This document shows, in pieces, positions 9,079 to 18,166 of a DNA stretch of 64,000 bases. The position numbers and the translations under genes were made by a program. The notes under the pieces were generated by a model. That model was not told the origin of the DNA and did not search any database. It worked only from the letters and a program-made list of their open reading frames with translations. The DNA comes from a bacterium (lineage in GTDB: Bacteria; Actinomycetota; Acidimicrobiia; Acidimicrobiales; Bin134). The DNA is taken from the NCBI GenBank assembly GCA_026708015.1, contig JAPOVT010000013.1:25880-89879 (forward strand), written 5' to 3'. Every line of letters begins with the position of its first letter. The first letter of the stretch is position 1.

Positions 9079-11748
9079 ATGGACCCAAAGCGCCTGCGTC
9101 CCTTCCACATAGTCCTCGGCCTCGGGCTGGGCTTCGCCGCCTTCACCATTGCTTCAGGCATCGCCTCGGCCATTACCGAGTTCAAGAACCCGGCCGAAAT
9201 CACCCGTCACCCCTGGGAAAACATCCCCAGCGGGTGGAAGGCCGCCTTCTACACCATCATCCCCATTTTCTTGGTGTGGGCTTCTTGGGAGTTCGCCAAG
9301 CGGGTGAAGAACTGGGAGCGGGGCGGCCCTGACAACCGGCGCACCACTCTTTCCAACGCCAAGACCCGCCTCGAAGACCTCCGACGGGGCATGTACATGC
9401 GTACCTTGCTGCGGGAGCCCGGCGCTGGCGTCATGCACACCATGATCTACGTGGGGTTCATCATCTTGTTGGGCGTCACCACCACCCTGGAGATCGACGA
9501 GCAACTACCCGACGGGGCCAAGTTCCTCCACGGCCGGGTGTACCAGGTGTACTCCGCAGTGGGCGACATTGCGGGGGCCATCTTCCTGGTGGGGGTGATG
9601 TGGGCCATCGTGCGCCGCTACGGCCCCCGACGACTGCGCCCCTACCGCATCCGCATCAAGTCGCGGCCCGAGCACGCGGTGATCTTGGGCACGTTCTTCG
9701 CCATCGGAGTCACCGGATTCGGCGCTGAAGTGTTCCGCATCGCCGACCACGGAGTGCCCGACTTCGAGAAGTGGTCGGTGCTCGGCTATCAGGTTGCTAC
9801 CCAAATGCGGGGACTGGAGGGGCTCGACCACTGGCACCAGTTCTGGTGGGCGGGACACGTGATCGCTTTCGTGGCCTTCTTGGTGCTGCTGCCCATCACC
9901 ATGCTGCGTCACATGTTCACCTCCCCGCTGAACATGTACCTGCGGGACAAAGACCGGCCCAAGGGGGCCATGAAGCCCATGCCCAACCTGATGGAGACTG
10001 ACTTGGAGTCGTTCGGGGCAGCCACCGTGGAGGACTTCACCTGGAAGCAGCTGCTGGACACCGACGCCTGCACCATGTGCGGTCGGTGTACATCGGTGTG
10101 CCCCGCCCACGCCACCGGCAAGCCGCTCGACCCCCGGGAGATCGTGCTCAAGACCGGCGAGGTCATGGCCGCCACCGGCGAGCCGGCCACCACCCCGCCG
10201 CTGGGCACCGTGCCGGAGATCAAGGTTGAGGCCAACTCGCTGTTCGAGCGGATCACCGGCGAGGAGATCTGGGCGTGTACGTCCTGCAAGGCGTGCGACG
10301 AGATCTGCCCGGTGAACATCGAGATCCTCGACAAGATCCTCGACATGCGCCGATACCTGTCGCTGATGGAGTCGGACTTCCCCAGCGAGCTGGGCCAGGC
10401 CTATCGGTCGATGGAGAACTCGGGTAACCCGTGGGGCATGTCCCAGGGGGACCGCGGCGCCTGGGCTACCGATTTTGAAGGCATCGCCGTGCTCGACGGG
10501 GGCGACCCGCTGGAGTCGGAATACCTCTACTGGGTGGGCTGCGCCGGCTCGTTCGACGACAAGAACCGCAAGGTCACCCAGGCGGTGGCCAAGCTGCTCC
10601 AGCGGGCCGGGATCAGCTTCTCCATCCTGGGGCCGGCTGAAAACTGCACCGGCGACCCGGCCCGGCGCTCGGGCAACGAGTACATCTTCCAGATGCTGGC
10701 CATGCAGAACATCGAGACCCTCAATGAGATGGGGGTCAAGAAGATCGTCACCCAGTGCCCCCACTGTTTCAACACCCTGGCCAACGAGTACCCCCAGCTT
10801 GGCGGGCACTACGAGGTGGTTCACCACACCCAGTTCCTGGAGGCGCTGATCGACGACGGCCGCCTGGACATGACCGGCGCCCGCCTCGACGAGCGGGTGG
10901 TGTATCACGACTCCTGCTACCTGGGCCGCCACAACGACGTGTACCTGGCCCCTCGCCGGGTGGTGGGATCGCTGGGCGGGGTCGAGGTGGTGGAGGCCGA
11001 GCGCAACGGCACCAAGGGAATGTGCTGCGGCGCCGGTGGGGCCCGAATGTGGATGGAGGAGACCATCGGCAAGCAGGTGAATGTGGAGCGCTCCCAGGAG
11101 CTGCTAGCCACCGGGGCCGACCGGATCGCCACCGCCTGCCCGTTCTGCTACATCATGATCGACGACGGCATCAAGGCCGAGGGCGCCGACGACGACGTGG
11201 TGGTGGGCGACATCTCCATGCACCTGCTGGAGGCCCTAGAGAACCGCGACGCCGCAGTGGAGGAAGCCCGCCAGTCCGAGCTGCTCACCATCCGCTCTCC
11301 AGCCCCTGCGGCCGGGGCAGTTGCGGTGGCCGAGCCCCAGGCCGCCGCGGATGTTGAGACCGAGCCTGAAGCAGCTCCCGAAGCCGCGATGGCGACTCCC
11401 CCAGTAGAAGCCGAGGCGGAAGTCGAGGAAGCGCCGGCTCCGGAGACCGAGGCTGAACCAGAGCCCGAACCGCAACCAGAGCCGCAACCCGAAGCGCCTG
11501 CCCCCGCGGCCAAGCCCTCGGCGCCAACCCAGCGACCAGACGACTTCACCCGGATCATGGGAACCGACCCCGCCCTGGCCCGGGCGCTGCCCGAACACGG
11601 CATCGTCACCTACGAAGACCTGGCCGCCCTCGACGACGCCGGCGTACAGGCGCTAGAAGCAGCTTTGGAGATCCCCGGTCGCATCAGCAAGTGGAAATGG
11701 CCCACCCAGGCCGCCGCCCTCATCGCCGAGCGCGACGAATCCGACTGA
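9079..11748 (+). CDS. Membrane heterodisulfide-reductase-like Fe-S oxidoreductase
   Basis: A long electron-transfer protein like mycobacterial Rv0338c. About 270 N-terminal residues hold several membrane helices (nitrate reductase gamma-like, probable haem b). Two 4Fe-4S motifs follow (CTMCGRCTSVCP and CTSCKACDEICP), then two CCG domains (CAGSFDD...ENCTGDPARR and CYLGRHN...MCCGAGGARMW). An Ala/Glu/Pro-rich linker leads to a C-terminal helix-hairpin-helix-like domain. It may pass electrons between a soluble partner and the quinone pool; the physiological donor is unknown. ATG 9079 has GGAG 5 nt upstream and is preferred over ATG 9052, which has no spacing from its G-run. Confidence 0.88.
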   Translation: MDPKRLRPFHIVLGLGLGFAAFTIASGIASAITEFKNPAEITRHPWENIPSGWKAAFYTIIPIFLVWASWEFAKRVKNWERGGPDNRRTTLSNAKTRLEDLRRGMYMRTLLREPGAGVMHTMIYVGFIILLGVTTTLEIDEQLPDGAKFLHGRVYQVYSAVGDIAGAIFLVGVMWAIVRRYGPRRLRPYRIRIKSRPEHAVILGTFFAIGVTGFGAEVFRIADHGVPDFEKWSVLGYQVATQMRGLEGLDHWHQFWWAGHVIAFVAFLVLLPITMLRHMFTSPLNMYLRDKDRPKGAMKPMPNLMETDLESFGAATVEDFTWKQLLDTDACTMCGRCTSVCPAHATGKPLDPREIVLKTGEVMAATGEPATTPPLGTVPEIKVEANSLFERITGEEIWACTSCKACDEICPVNIEILDKILDMRRYLSLMESDFPSELGQAYRSMENSGNPWGMSQGDRGAWATDFEGIAVLDGGDPLESEYLYWVGCAGSFDDKNRKVTQAVAKLLQRAGISFSILGPAENCTGDPARRSGNEYIFQMLAMQNIETLNEMGVKKIVTQCPHCFNTLANEYPQLGGHYEVVHHTQFLEALIDDGRLDMTGARLDERVVYHDSCYLGRHNDVYLAPRRVVGSLGGVEVVEAERNGTKGMCCGAGGARMWMEETIGKQVNVERSQELLATGADRIATACPFCYIMIDDGIKAEGADDDVVVGDISMHLLEALENRDAAVEEARQSELLTIRSPAPAAGAVAVAEPQAAADVETEPEAAPEAAMATPPVEAEAEVEEAPAPETEAEPEPEPQPEPQPEAPAPAAKPSAPTQRPDDFTRIMGTDPALARALPEHGIVTYEDLAALDDAGVQALEAALEIPGRISKWKWPTQAAALIAERDESD

Positions 11749-11770
11749 TCAGCGCCAGCCCATTCTCCGA

Positions 11771-11965
11771 ATGGAGCTGTCAATCGAGCATCATGACGCG
11801 CTCACCGAGGGGCCAAAAGTCCAGGTAACCGAGCTAGCTCCGGGCGTCAGCTTCACGGTCAACGATGTCCAGGTGTCCACCGCAGCCACCACACTGGCGC
11901 CGGAGGCTCACCCAATAGCGGAGCTACCTGCCGGAGCTAACAACCTCTATGGGCGGAACATCTAG
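11771..11965 (+). pseudogene. Fragment b of a metallo-beta-lactamase-fold hydrolase
   Basis: The translation (SIEHHDALTEGP, then VTELAPG and VNDVQVSTAATT) matches residues 112 to about 152 of the intact hydrolase encoded at 32593-33435 (IEHHDVLTRGP, VNDVQVSTAATV), and then diverges. The metal-binding N-terminal half is missing; a fragment carrying exactly that part lies at 40533-40773. It is a dead remnant. From 11966 to 12065 I see nothing recognisable. Confidence 0.8.
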
Positions 11966-12065
11966 CCGCCTGACCATTTCGGTCACACCGCTGGTTGCTA
12001 CTTGGCCTCGTGTTGCTTCAGAAAGCTGATCCAAGCATCAACAGGGATGCCAGCCAAGGGCTCTC

Positions 12066-12173
12066 CTAGTATTTCTTAGACCCATTCATCCATTTGGTCC
12101 GAGGGTCATTCGGGTCAAGCTGAGGAGGCTCTGGGGCAGGCACCTCCCCTTGTTGCACCGACTGGTTGTTCAT
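12066..12173 (-). CDS. Possible 35-residue small protein
   Basis: An ATG-initiated frame of 35 codons plus TAG lies 16 nt downstream of the methyltransferase gene on the same strand. The peptide is Gln/Pro-rich with DPNDPRTKWMNGSKKY at its end. There is no strong ribosome-binding site and no recognised family. It could be a short accessory peptide or chance. Confidence 0.3.
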   Translation of the reverse strand: MNNQSVQQGEVPAPEPPQLDPNDPRTKWMNGSKKY

Positions 12174-12189
12174 CGAGCTTGGAGCGTAG

Positions 12190-13275
12190 TCAGGATTCAG
12201 CAGATCTGATACGCTCAATGGCCAAGTCGGCAAAGTGGTCTACTGTCTCCGCCGCGTAGCCGCGTCGCCCAGCCTTGACGGCAGCCACCACCGCGCTGCA
12301 CAGTCCCCCAAAGGGCTCCCAAACAGCGTCGCCGGGCTCGGTAGCAGCTTTGATGATTCGGTGCATGAACTCCAGTGGCTTCTGATTGAGGTGGACAGCG
12401 GCGTTGCGGCCTGGCTTGTACACCCGCGGCGCCGAGCGAACCCCGTTGCCCTTGTAGCGCTCCTGCCCGTTCAACGGCGGTGCTGACCACACGTTTGTGA
12501 GGCCATGCGTGTGATTCCACTGGTCTCGCATCCTGGCCCACTCCCCTGCCGTGATCGGAGTGACACCGTCTAGGGAGTAGTAGGGGGCACCAGCCGCAAT
12601 GCCATGCTCATTGGCGTAGCACACTAGGCGCTCCATCATTTCGGGTGGCGGGAAATACCAGAGCCAGTCTTGGGTGAGGTATTTGCGTGTGGCGGCATTC
12701 GCCACTCCACATGCCTCGTTTGCTCGATAAAGGGGTAAACCAGCTCGCTGCCACTCATACCGCAGCCATTGCCGAGCCGTCATCACGCCATCTGGCGTCG
12801 GGAATTCCAAACGGCGTCGATAGAACACGCAAACCTCGGTTACCACCGGAAAGCGACGGATGGTGTCCCCGTTGACGTTGCCTGCGATGTGTCCAATCCC
12901 CTTGTCCCACACGATCGTTTGGACATAATCCCAGCCGAATTCGGCCAAGAGCGGATGAACTGTGGCCCAACCGATCTCGGTATTCCAAAACCACAGCGTC
13001 GACGACGGCAGTGAGTGCTTAGACCACGCCTCAACATGGGGTGCGTACCATTCGGCCAGATCTTCTGGCGTGCGCGGATCGCCGGGGAACCCACCAACCC
13101 CGTAGGCACCATCAGAGACAATGGCCGAGGGGGATGGCCAAACAGGATAGGCGTCGAGCGCGTCTCCCATATGGACCGACCAGGCTCGTCGGTCGTCATT
13201 GACAGCAGACACAATTCCTCCTCCGCAGGCACCAAATGGGAGCCTGCGATTGGCCTCCCTTGGAAATGATCCCAT
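12190..13275 (-). CDS. Orphan DNA methyltransferase of the N6/N4 (beta) class
   Basis: 361 residues with the permuted motif order of beta-class DNA methyltransferases. The catalytic motif IV comes first (IVSDGAYGVGGF near residue 50, in the place of D/SPPY). The SAM-binding region is at the C-terminus: HLNQKPLEFMHRIIKAA, then GDAVWEPFGGLCSA in the place of DPFxGSGT. Both motifs are divergent, so activity and target are uncertain. No restriction gene is next to it. The first 77 codons and 150 bp upstream are duplicated at 40 kb. Phage or island origin is likely but not shown. Confidence 0.72.
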   Translation of the reverse strand: MGSFPREANRRLPFGACGGGIVSAVNDDRRAWSVHMGDALDAYPVWPSPSAIVSDGAYGVGGFPGDPRTPEDLAEWYAPHVEAWSKHSLPSSTLWFWNTEIGWATVHPLLAEFGWDYVQTIVWDKGIGHIAGNVNGDTIRRFPVVTEVCVFYRRRLEFPTPDGVMTARQWLRYEWQRAGLPLYRANEACGVANAATRKYLTQDWLWYFPPPEMMERLVCYANEHGIAAGAPYYSLDGVTPITAGEWARMRDQWNHTHGLTNVWSAPPLNGQERYKGNGVRSAPRVYKPGRNAAVHLNQKPLEFMHRIIKAATEPGDAVWEPFGGLCSAVVAAVKAGRRGYAAETVDHFADLAIERIRSAES

Positions 13276-13409
13276 GCCGCACCTCGCGCGTTGGTGGATG
13301 CTTGGGCGGCATGGTATGGAGCCGCGACTGGCGACGACATTACTGGGATTCGGTGACAGATTCGCCCATCATCCGGTTGCGCCAATCTTCGCTCATGCCG
13401 CCGACTCGG
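13042..13409. repeat. 368-bp direct repeat, copy 1
   Basis: Matches 40024-40391 in the same orientation, equal in length with scattered substitutions (roughly 85% identical by eye). It covers the 5' part of the methyltransferase gene and about 135 bp upstream, ending in both copies at CATGCCGCCGACTCGG. Confidence 0.85.
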
Positions 13410-13467
13410 ACTGGCTCCCCGGCGTAGCAGCGGGACTTTAGGTGTGAGAGGGCCGTACCGGACCTGC

Positions 13468-13755
13468 TCAGGCGGCTGTTCGATGGCGGTGGTGATGGTG
13501 TTGGTGGGGAGGTTGAGCCGGGGCTGCCCGGCTGGGCCGATGGAACTGATCGAGTCGGTATCGCCCGGCTTCGGGGTCATGTCGAATGGTGTGGCCGTGT
13601 TTGTGAACTTTGGTGTGGCACTTGGGGCACAACAGCACCAGGTTGGTGATGTCGGTGGGTCCGTTGTGTTCCCAGGGCAAGATGTGGTGGGCATCGCAAG
13701 CCTGTGGGCGGATGCCGCAGCCTATGCAGCCTCGGTCTCTGCGGTATAGGTGCGG
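13468..13755 (-). pseudogene. HNH endonuclease domain remnant
   Basis: Reading the minus strand gives RRDRGCIGCGIRPQACDAHH, then LPWEHNGPTDITNLVLLCPKCHTKVH. This is a canonical HNH nuclease domain with the zinc-binding Cys pairs, as found at the C-terminus of DUF222/13E12-type actinobacterial proteins. There is no start codon or N-terminal domain, and the frame runs into a His-rich tail. A truncated remnant. Confidence 0.75.
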
Positions 13756-13783
13756 CGATGTCTTCGCAGCGTGTCTTGCGATA

Positions 13784-13888
13784 TGGAGACCACAAAGCCC
13801 ACCGAGGGATCGGACCGGGACCCTCGACGAAGGCGAGGTTGCGGGCCGACGAACTCAGTCCCATTGCCGGGATTCGCCCCAAGGCGAC
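13784..13888 (-). pseudogene. Three short DUF2855 fragments joined together
   Basis: Three consecutive stretches of about 35 bp match separate parts of the intact DUF2855 gene at 18167-19246, in the same order and strand. 13784-13819 matches 18188-18223, 13819-13852 matches 18618-18651, and 13855-13888 matches about 19030-19064. Two of the peptides are GRIPAMGL and SARNLAFVEG. This looks like a paralogue that lost two internal stretches of about 390 bp, ending just before the ppc stop. Confidence 0.7.
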
Positions 13889-13905
13889 TCGGCGGCTGGG
13901 ACTCC

Positions 13906-16629
13906 CTACCCGGTGTTTCTGAGGCCGGCGGCTATGCCGTTTACGGTGAGCAGCAGGGCTCGCTGAATGCGTCGGGCGTCTTCGGGGGAATCGACCCCGG
14001 CCCGTGATCGGGCCAAGAGCTCTACCTGCAAGACGCTGATGGGATCCAGATAGGCGTCGCGCACTGCCAGAGTCCGCTTAAGCACAGGAAGATCGCTGAG
14101 CAGATCGCCGCCGGTCAGCTTGGCGATGTGAGCCACCGCGAGGTCGTGCTCATCAGCGATGGCAGCGAAGAAGTGGTGGAGTTCGGGGGCGACAAGGCGG
14201 TTGACGTAGTGGCGGGCAATAGCGAGATCGGTCTTCACCAGGGTCATCTCGACGTTGGAGACAAACGTGCGGAAGAATTGCCAGTCCTCGTACATTTCCT
14301 GGATCTGCTCTGCGTAGCCGGCTTGCTGGGCCGTCTCCAAAGCGGTGCCCACTCCGAACCAGCCGGGGATGATCTGGCGCGACTGGGTCCAGCCGAACAC
14401 CCAGGGGATGGCCCGGAGGCGCTCGATGCCCTCAGCCGAGCCGGAGCGGCGGGCCGGTCGCGAGCCGATGTTCATGGCCGCCAGTTCTTCCACCGGTGTG
14501 GAGGTCTGGAAATACTCCGCGAACCCAGGGGTATCGAGCAGGCTGCGATAGGCCTCATAGGCCCGGGCCGACATCAGGTCCATGACGTCGTTCCAGGCAT
14601 CGACGCCGCCATGGCCGTGACGGGGACGCCGGTGGGCGAGCGTGGCCTCCAGCACGGCTGAAAGAGCCAGGTCGAGGTTGCGCTGGGCCAAGCCAGGCAG
14701 GCCGTACTTGTCGGCGATCACCTCGCCCTGCTCGGTGATCTTCATCGCCCCAGCCACCACCCCGGCCGGTTGCGACAAGATGGCGGCATTCGTTGGGCCG
14801 CCGCCTCGCCCTACCGTGCCCCCCCGACCGTGGAACACCACGACCTGGATGCCGGTCTCCGCCGAGACTTCGGCGATCTCACGCAGCGCCTTGTGGATCT
14901 CCCACTGCGAGGTGGTTATGCCGCCGTCTTTGTTGGAGTCGGAATATCCGACCATCACCTCTTGCCTGGCGCCCCTGAGTTGAACCAGCCGACGGTAGGC
15001 AGGAATGGCGAATAGCTCCCGGAGCATGGGCCCGACTCCTCGGAGATCATCGATGGTCTCAAACAGCGGGACGAAGCCCATTCGGGCGACGCCTCCGGGT
15101 ATGTCCACCAGGCCGACCTCCCGGGCCAGGACCGCAGGGGCCAGCACATCGTCCACGCCCTGGGTCATGGAGACGATATAGCTCTCGATCACCCCGTCGC
15201 CGTGGCGGTCGAGAGCTCGGCGCAGGGCAGCGAACAGAGCCAGCGAGCCCTGGGCACTCGACCCCGCGGGAGGGGCCAGGGGGCGGCGGCTTTCCAGTTC
15301 TGCGGCCAACAGGGCGGTGCGGTCGGGGCGCTTCAGGGAGCGGTATTCGGTTCCCAATTCGGCGAATAGCTCGTCCAGGGCCTCGTGATGGGCCGCGGCG
15401 CTCTCGCGGATGTCGAGGGTGGCGAGGTGGAACCCGACCATGGCCAGGATTCGCCAGACGCGGGCCAAGCGGCCGCTTGCCATCAGCGATCCCCCGTTGA
15501 CCTCGAGCGATCGGGCCATGGCGGCCAAGTCGGCCTCCATGTCGGAGGGCGACCAATAGGCCCTCGGGCCGGGAGGCTGAGCTGCGGCTTCCAAGAGGCG
15601 CTGGTGAATCACCGAACAGCGCTGCCGGTAGGGCTCGCCCGCGCTCAACTTGCTGAAACGGGATACCACGTCGGGAAAGTCGTGGCAGTCGGCTTCGATT
15701 TGGGCCTGCAATTCAGGGGTAATGGCGGTGACGGCGGTGCTCACCGACAGTTCCGACGACAACTCCTCGACCTCGGCCACCAGCAGGCGCAGCGCCCGTC
15801 CCCGCTGAAAGTTCAGCACCTCCAGCGTTGTCTCGGGGGTGACATTGGGGTTGCCATCGCGATCGCCGCCCACCCACGACCCGAAGCGGACCGGCACCTG
15901 GGGCCCGTCCAGCGACCCACCGATGTTTCGCAGCACGGCATCGACGTCGTCGAACAGCTCGGGCACCCCGTCAGCCGCGATCTCAGTGAGGAAGTAGAGG
16001 ATGGAGCGGGCCTCGTCAACGGGATCGGGCCGCTCTCGGCGCAGCTCATCGGTTTGCCAGATGGCGTCGATGAGCTCGTCGATGCGGCGGTCGATCCGGT
16101 TCCGATCGGCCGGGCCGCTGCCGGCCTCGCTGCGACGTTCAATGAGCACGGCGATCTCGTTGAGCTTGTCGAGTATCGACCGGCGGGAGGCCTCGGTGGG
16201 ATGAGCGGTGAACACCGGGCGGAGATCGGCACCTCGGGTGGCGGCCACGATCTCAGCCGGGTCGATGCCAAGATCCCGGAGCTTGGCCACCGTGTCAGCG
16301 AAGCGGAGGCTGCCGGCAAGACCACCGGCGTTGAGATCCTCGATGCGGTGGACCTGCTCGGCGGTGTTGGCCAGGTGAAAGTAGACCGTGAATGCCCTAA
16401 CCAGGCGGATGGCCTCCACCACATCTACATCGTCGAGCACCTCGGACAAGGCTGCGCCGGATTCCTCGTCGCGCCGCAGGCCCCGGGCCATGGTCCGCAC
16501 CTGCTCCACACGCTCGAGCAACTCAGGACCGTGCTGGCGTACCAAGGCATCGCCAAGTTGGTTGCCCAGCCGCCTGATGTCGTTGCGAAGCGCCGAGTCG
16601 ATTTCGTCCAAATGGTCCGCTGAAGCCAT
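13906..16629 (-). CDS. ppc: Phosphoenolpyruvate carboxylase
   Basis: Carboxylates PEP to oxaloacetate to refill the TCA cycle. The 907-residue length is typical. Hallmarks in order: VFTAHPTEASRRSIL near residue 138 (catalytic His), GSWVGGDRDGNPNVTP near 245, GYSDSNKDGGITTSQW near 535, FHGRGGTVGRGGGP near 570 and the C-terminal LRNTG. Start ATG 16629. A copy of its last ten codons occurs in the scrap region at 40498-40530. Confidence 0.98.
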   Translation of the reverse strand: MASADHLDEIDSALRNDIRRLGNQLGDALVRQHGPELLERVEQVRTMARGLRRDEESGAALSEVLDDVDVVEAIRLVRAFTVYFHLANTAEQVHRIEDLNAGGLAGSLRFADTVAKLRDLGIDPAEIVAATRGADLRPVFTAHPTEASRRSILDKLNEIAVLIERRSEAGSGPADRNRIDRRIDELIDAIWQTDELRRERPDPVDEARSILYFLTEIAADGVPELFDDVDAVLRNIGGSLDGPQVPVRFGSWVGGDRDGNPNVTPETTLEVLNFQRGRALRLLVAEVEELSSELSVSTAVTAITPELQAQIEADCHDFPDVVSRFSKLSAGEPYRQRCSVIHQRLLEAAAQPPGPRAYWSPSDMEADLAAMARSLEVNGGSLMASGRLARVWRILAMVGFHLATLDIRESAAAHHEALDELFAELGTEYRSLKRPDRTALLAAELESRRPLAPPAGSSAQGSLALFAALRRALDRHGDGVIESYIVSMTQGVDDVLAPAVLAREVGLVDIPGGVARMGFVPLFETIDDLRGVGPMLRELFAIPAYRRLVQLRGARQEVMVGYSDSNKDGGITTSQWEIHKALREIAEVSAETGIQVVVFHGRGGTVGRGGGPTNAAILSQPAGVVAGAMKITEQGEVIADKYGLPGLAQRNLDLALSAVLEATLAHRRPRHGHGGVDAWNDVMDLMSARAYEAYRSLLDTPGFAEYFQTSTPVEELAAMNIGSRPARRSGSAEGIERLRAIPWVFGWTQSRQIIPGWFGVGTALETAQQAGYAEQIQEMYEDWQFFRTFVSNVEMTLVKTDLAIARHYVNRLVAPELHHFFAAIADEHDLAVAHIAKLTGGDLLSDLPVLKRTLAVRDAYLDPISVLQVELLARSRAGVDSPEDARRIQRALLLTVNGIAAGLRNTG

Positions 16630-16662
16630 GACTCTGAGACCTTTATTCTACGCGGAAAGGGG

Positions 16663-17339
16663 TCAGGAGCCTCCGGCGGTGAACACCAATGCCTCAGGGT
16701 CGAAGAACCCGACCATGGCGGGTGCATCAGAGACGTCGAATTTGCCGGCACCGAGCGAGCTGGCCACCAATCCGGTTACCTCAATGGGGCCAAAGCCCTC
16801 CGCGGCGGCGGCAAATGACTCGGTGGTCAGCTCGGGGCCTGCCGCACGGGCCACCGCGGCAAAGATATCGATGACCTGACACGCCAAGAGGGTGGGAACC
16901 AGGTTGTCCGGGCCGTCATCGGCCTGATCGATGTTGACAACCTCACCTGAGGCAGACTCGAAGCGGTCGAGGCAGTCGGCGACTCCGGCGATATTTTCGG
17001 GGTACAGCGAGGCTGGATCGACATCGCGCACGAGGACCACGGCGAGTTCGAGTGGAGCAAGGCTGTAGCCAAAGGAATCCCGCATCAGCGACGGCACCAC
17101 GTGGGTGTTCTCCGGCAAGAGCATGGGCAAGTCGATGCCCCGGCGCTCATACGCCCCGACAAAGTCCAGGCCTGATTCGGGCGAGCTTCCCAGAACCGCC
17201 TCTGCGCCGCTGGCCAGATCGGAGTTGAATCCGGCTCTGTCGGAGCCGCGCCGGATTCACCTTCGGATGATCCAGAGCACCCCATCGCAAACAGGGCGGC
17301 AACCAAGAGAACAGCACATCGGCGGGCCAGCTTTGACAT
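16663..17339 (-). pseudogene. Broken LivK-like solute-binding lipoprotein
   Basis: The 5' end encodes a lipoprotein signal (MSKLARRCAVLLVAALFAMGC, from 17339). Near 17250 the reading frame must shift to continue into the downstream frame (SGAEAVLGSSPESGLDFVGAY, then to 16663). That part resembles the C-terminal third of branched-chain amino-acid type binding proteins (LLACQVIDIFAAVARAAG, FDVSDAPAMVGFFDP). At about 225 residues against a usual 400, most of the N-terminal lobe is also gone. So there is a frameshift plus an internal deletion. The shift itself could be a sequencing error. Confidence 0.75.
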
Positions 17340-17434
17340 GGTGTTCGACCTCCAAGGCGATCGGGATGGATCACCAGATATACGGCCGTGGCCGCATTTG
17401 GTGCGGATGATGAGCAGCCGATGTGAGTATAGTT

Positions 17435-17455
17435 TTGCCAGTATTGATGTCAATA
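17435..17455 (+). promoter_or_regulatory. Operator-like 21-bp site 1
   Basis: TTGCCAGTATTGA followed by TGTCAATA. It is one of four related sites (also 17460, 19276 and 31896) with TTGC and GCAA ends 11 nt apart. It lies between the broken lipoprotein gene and the divergent gene at 17498. Confidence 0.6.
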
Positions 17456-17459
17456 CCTT

Positions 17460-17480
17460 ATGCCAGTGTTAAGCGCAATT
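17460..17480 (+). promoter_or_regulatory. Operator-like 21-bp site 2
   Basis: ATGCCAGTGTTAA followed by GCGCAATT, 25 nt downstream of site 1 and just upstream of the GGAGG ribosome-binding site of the gene at 17498. Its position suits repression. Confidence 0.6.
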
Positions 17481-17497
17481 AATTTGGAGGATCGGCG

Positions 17498-18079
17498 ATG
17501 CGAATCGGCGATGTGGTGAAGGCTCTCGGTTCAGTGGCAGCGGCACCGCTTCAGGTGCGGCGTCACCCACCCCAGCCCCCGGTCGGGAGCGAGCACTACC
17601 TCCTGCCGGAGTTGGCACCAGATCTCCAGTCGACTTCTACCAAAGCGGTCGACTTGCCGGTTGTCCGAACGCCCCCCGGCCGGTGGCGGGAGTGGCCGCC
17701 GCTGGTTCTGGCCGGTTGCGACGAGCCGCTGGCCGACGGTGCCCCTGACCTTCGCGGCGTATGGCAGGTGTACCGGGGACCGCTGAAGGGCCACATCGAA
17801 CGCAACGAGCAGGCCGGCAACCGAGTGGTAATCACCGCGGCTGGAATTATTCACGACATGTTCGCCGACGGCACCCTTGATGGAGGCGTGCGCGACGAGG
17901 GGGTCGGCGGTGTTCAGATCGAAGTGGCGGCCCGGTTCGAAGAGGGTCGTCTGAACCTCTATTTGCGGGGCAAGCGCCTGGTGGTCACCCGCTATCGCGA
18001 CGGAGACGATCTCGTCTGGCGATATGGCCCCTACAAGAACCGTCTTCGCCGCCTAGCCTCGCCCGACGACGCGGCTTAG
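17498..18079 (+). CDS. Conserved hypothetical protein, beta-rich
   Basis: 193 residues starting at ATG 17498 with GGAGG 7 nt upstream. I do not recognise the family. The C-terminal 110 residues (GVWQVYRGPLKGHIERNEQ, GNRVVITAAGIIHDMFADG, LNLYLRGKRLVVTRYRDG) look like alternating beta strands, reminiscent of a small lipid-binding barrel, but this is only impression. No signal peptide or membrane segment. Two operator-like sites precede it, tying it to the same presumed regulon as the DUF2855 and haloalkane dehalogenase genes. Confidence 0.7.
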   Translation: MRIGDVVKALGSVAAAPLQVRRHPPQPPVGSEHYLLPELAPDLQSTSTKAVDLPVVRTPPGRWREWPPLVLAGCDEPLADGAPDLRGVWQVYRGPLKGHIERNEQAGNRVVITAAGIIHDMFADGTLDGGVRDEGVGGVQIEVAARFEEGRLNLYLRGKRLVVTRYRDGDDLVWRYGPYKNRLRRLASPDDAA

Positions 18080-18166
18080 GCCGCGGTCTCAGGCCCGTCC
18101 ATGATCACCACGATGTCCATGGCTAGACCGGGCCGCCCTTTTCACGGTCGAGCAAGATGGGGCAGG

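Noticed and set aside
12840..13694. 284-codon minus-strand frame overlapping the methyltransferase and HNH remnant
   Set aside because: It is a different frame from both the methyltransferase motifs and the HNH motif.
15385..16623. 412-codon open frame antisense to ppc
   Set aside because: Lies entirely opposite a conserved enzyme gene and shows no domain.
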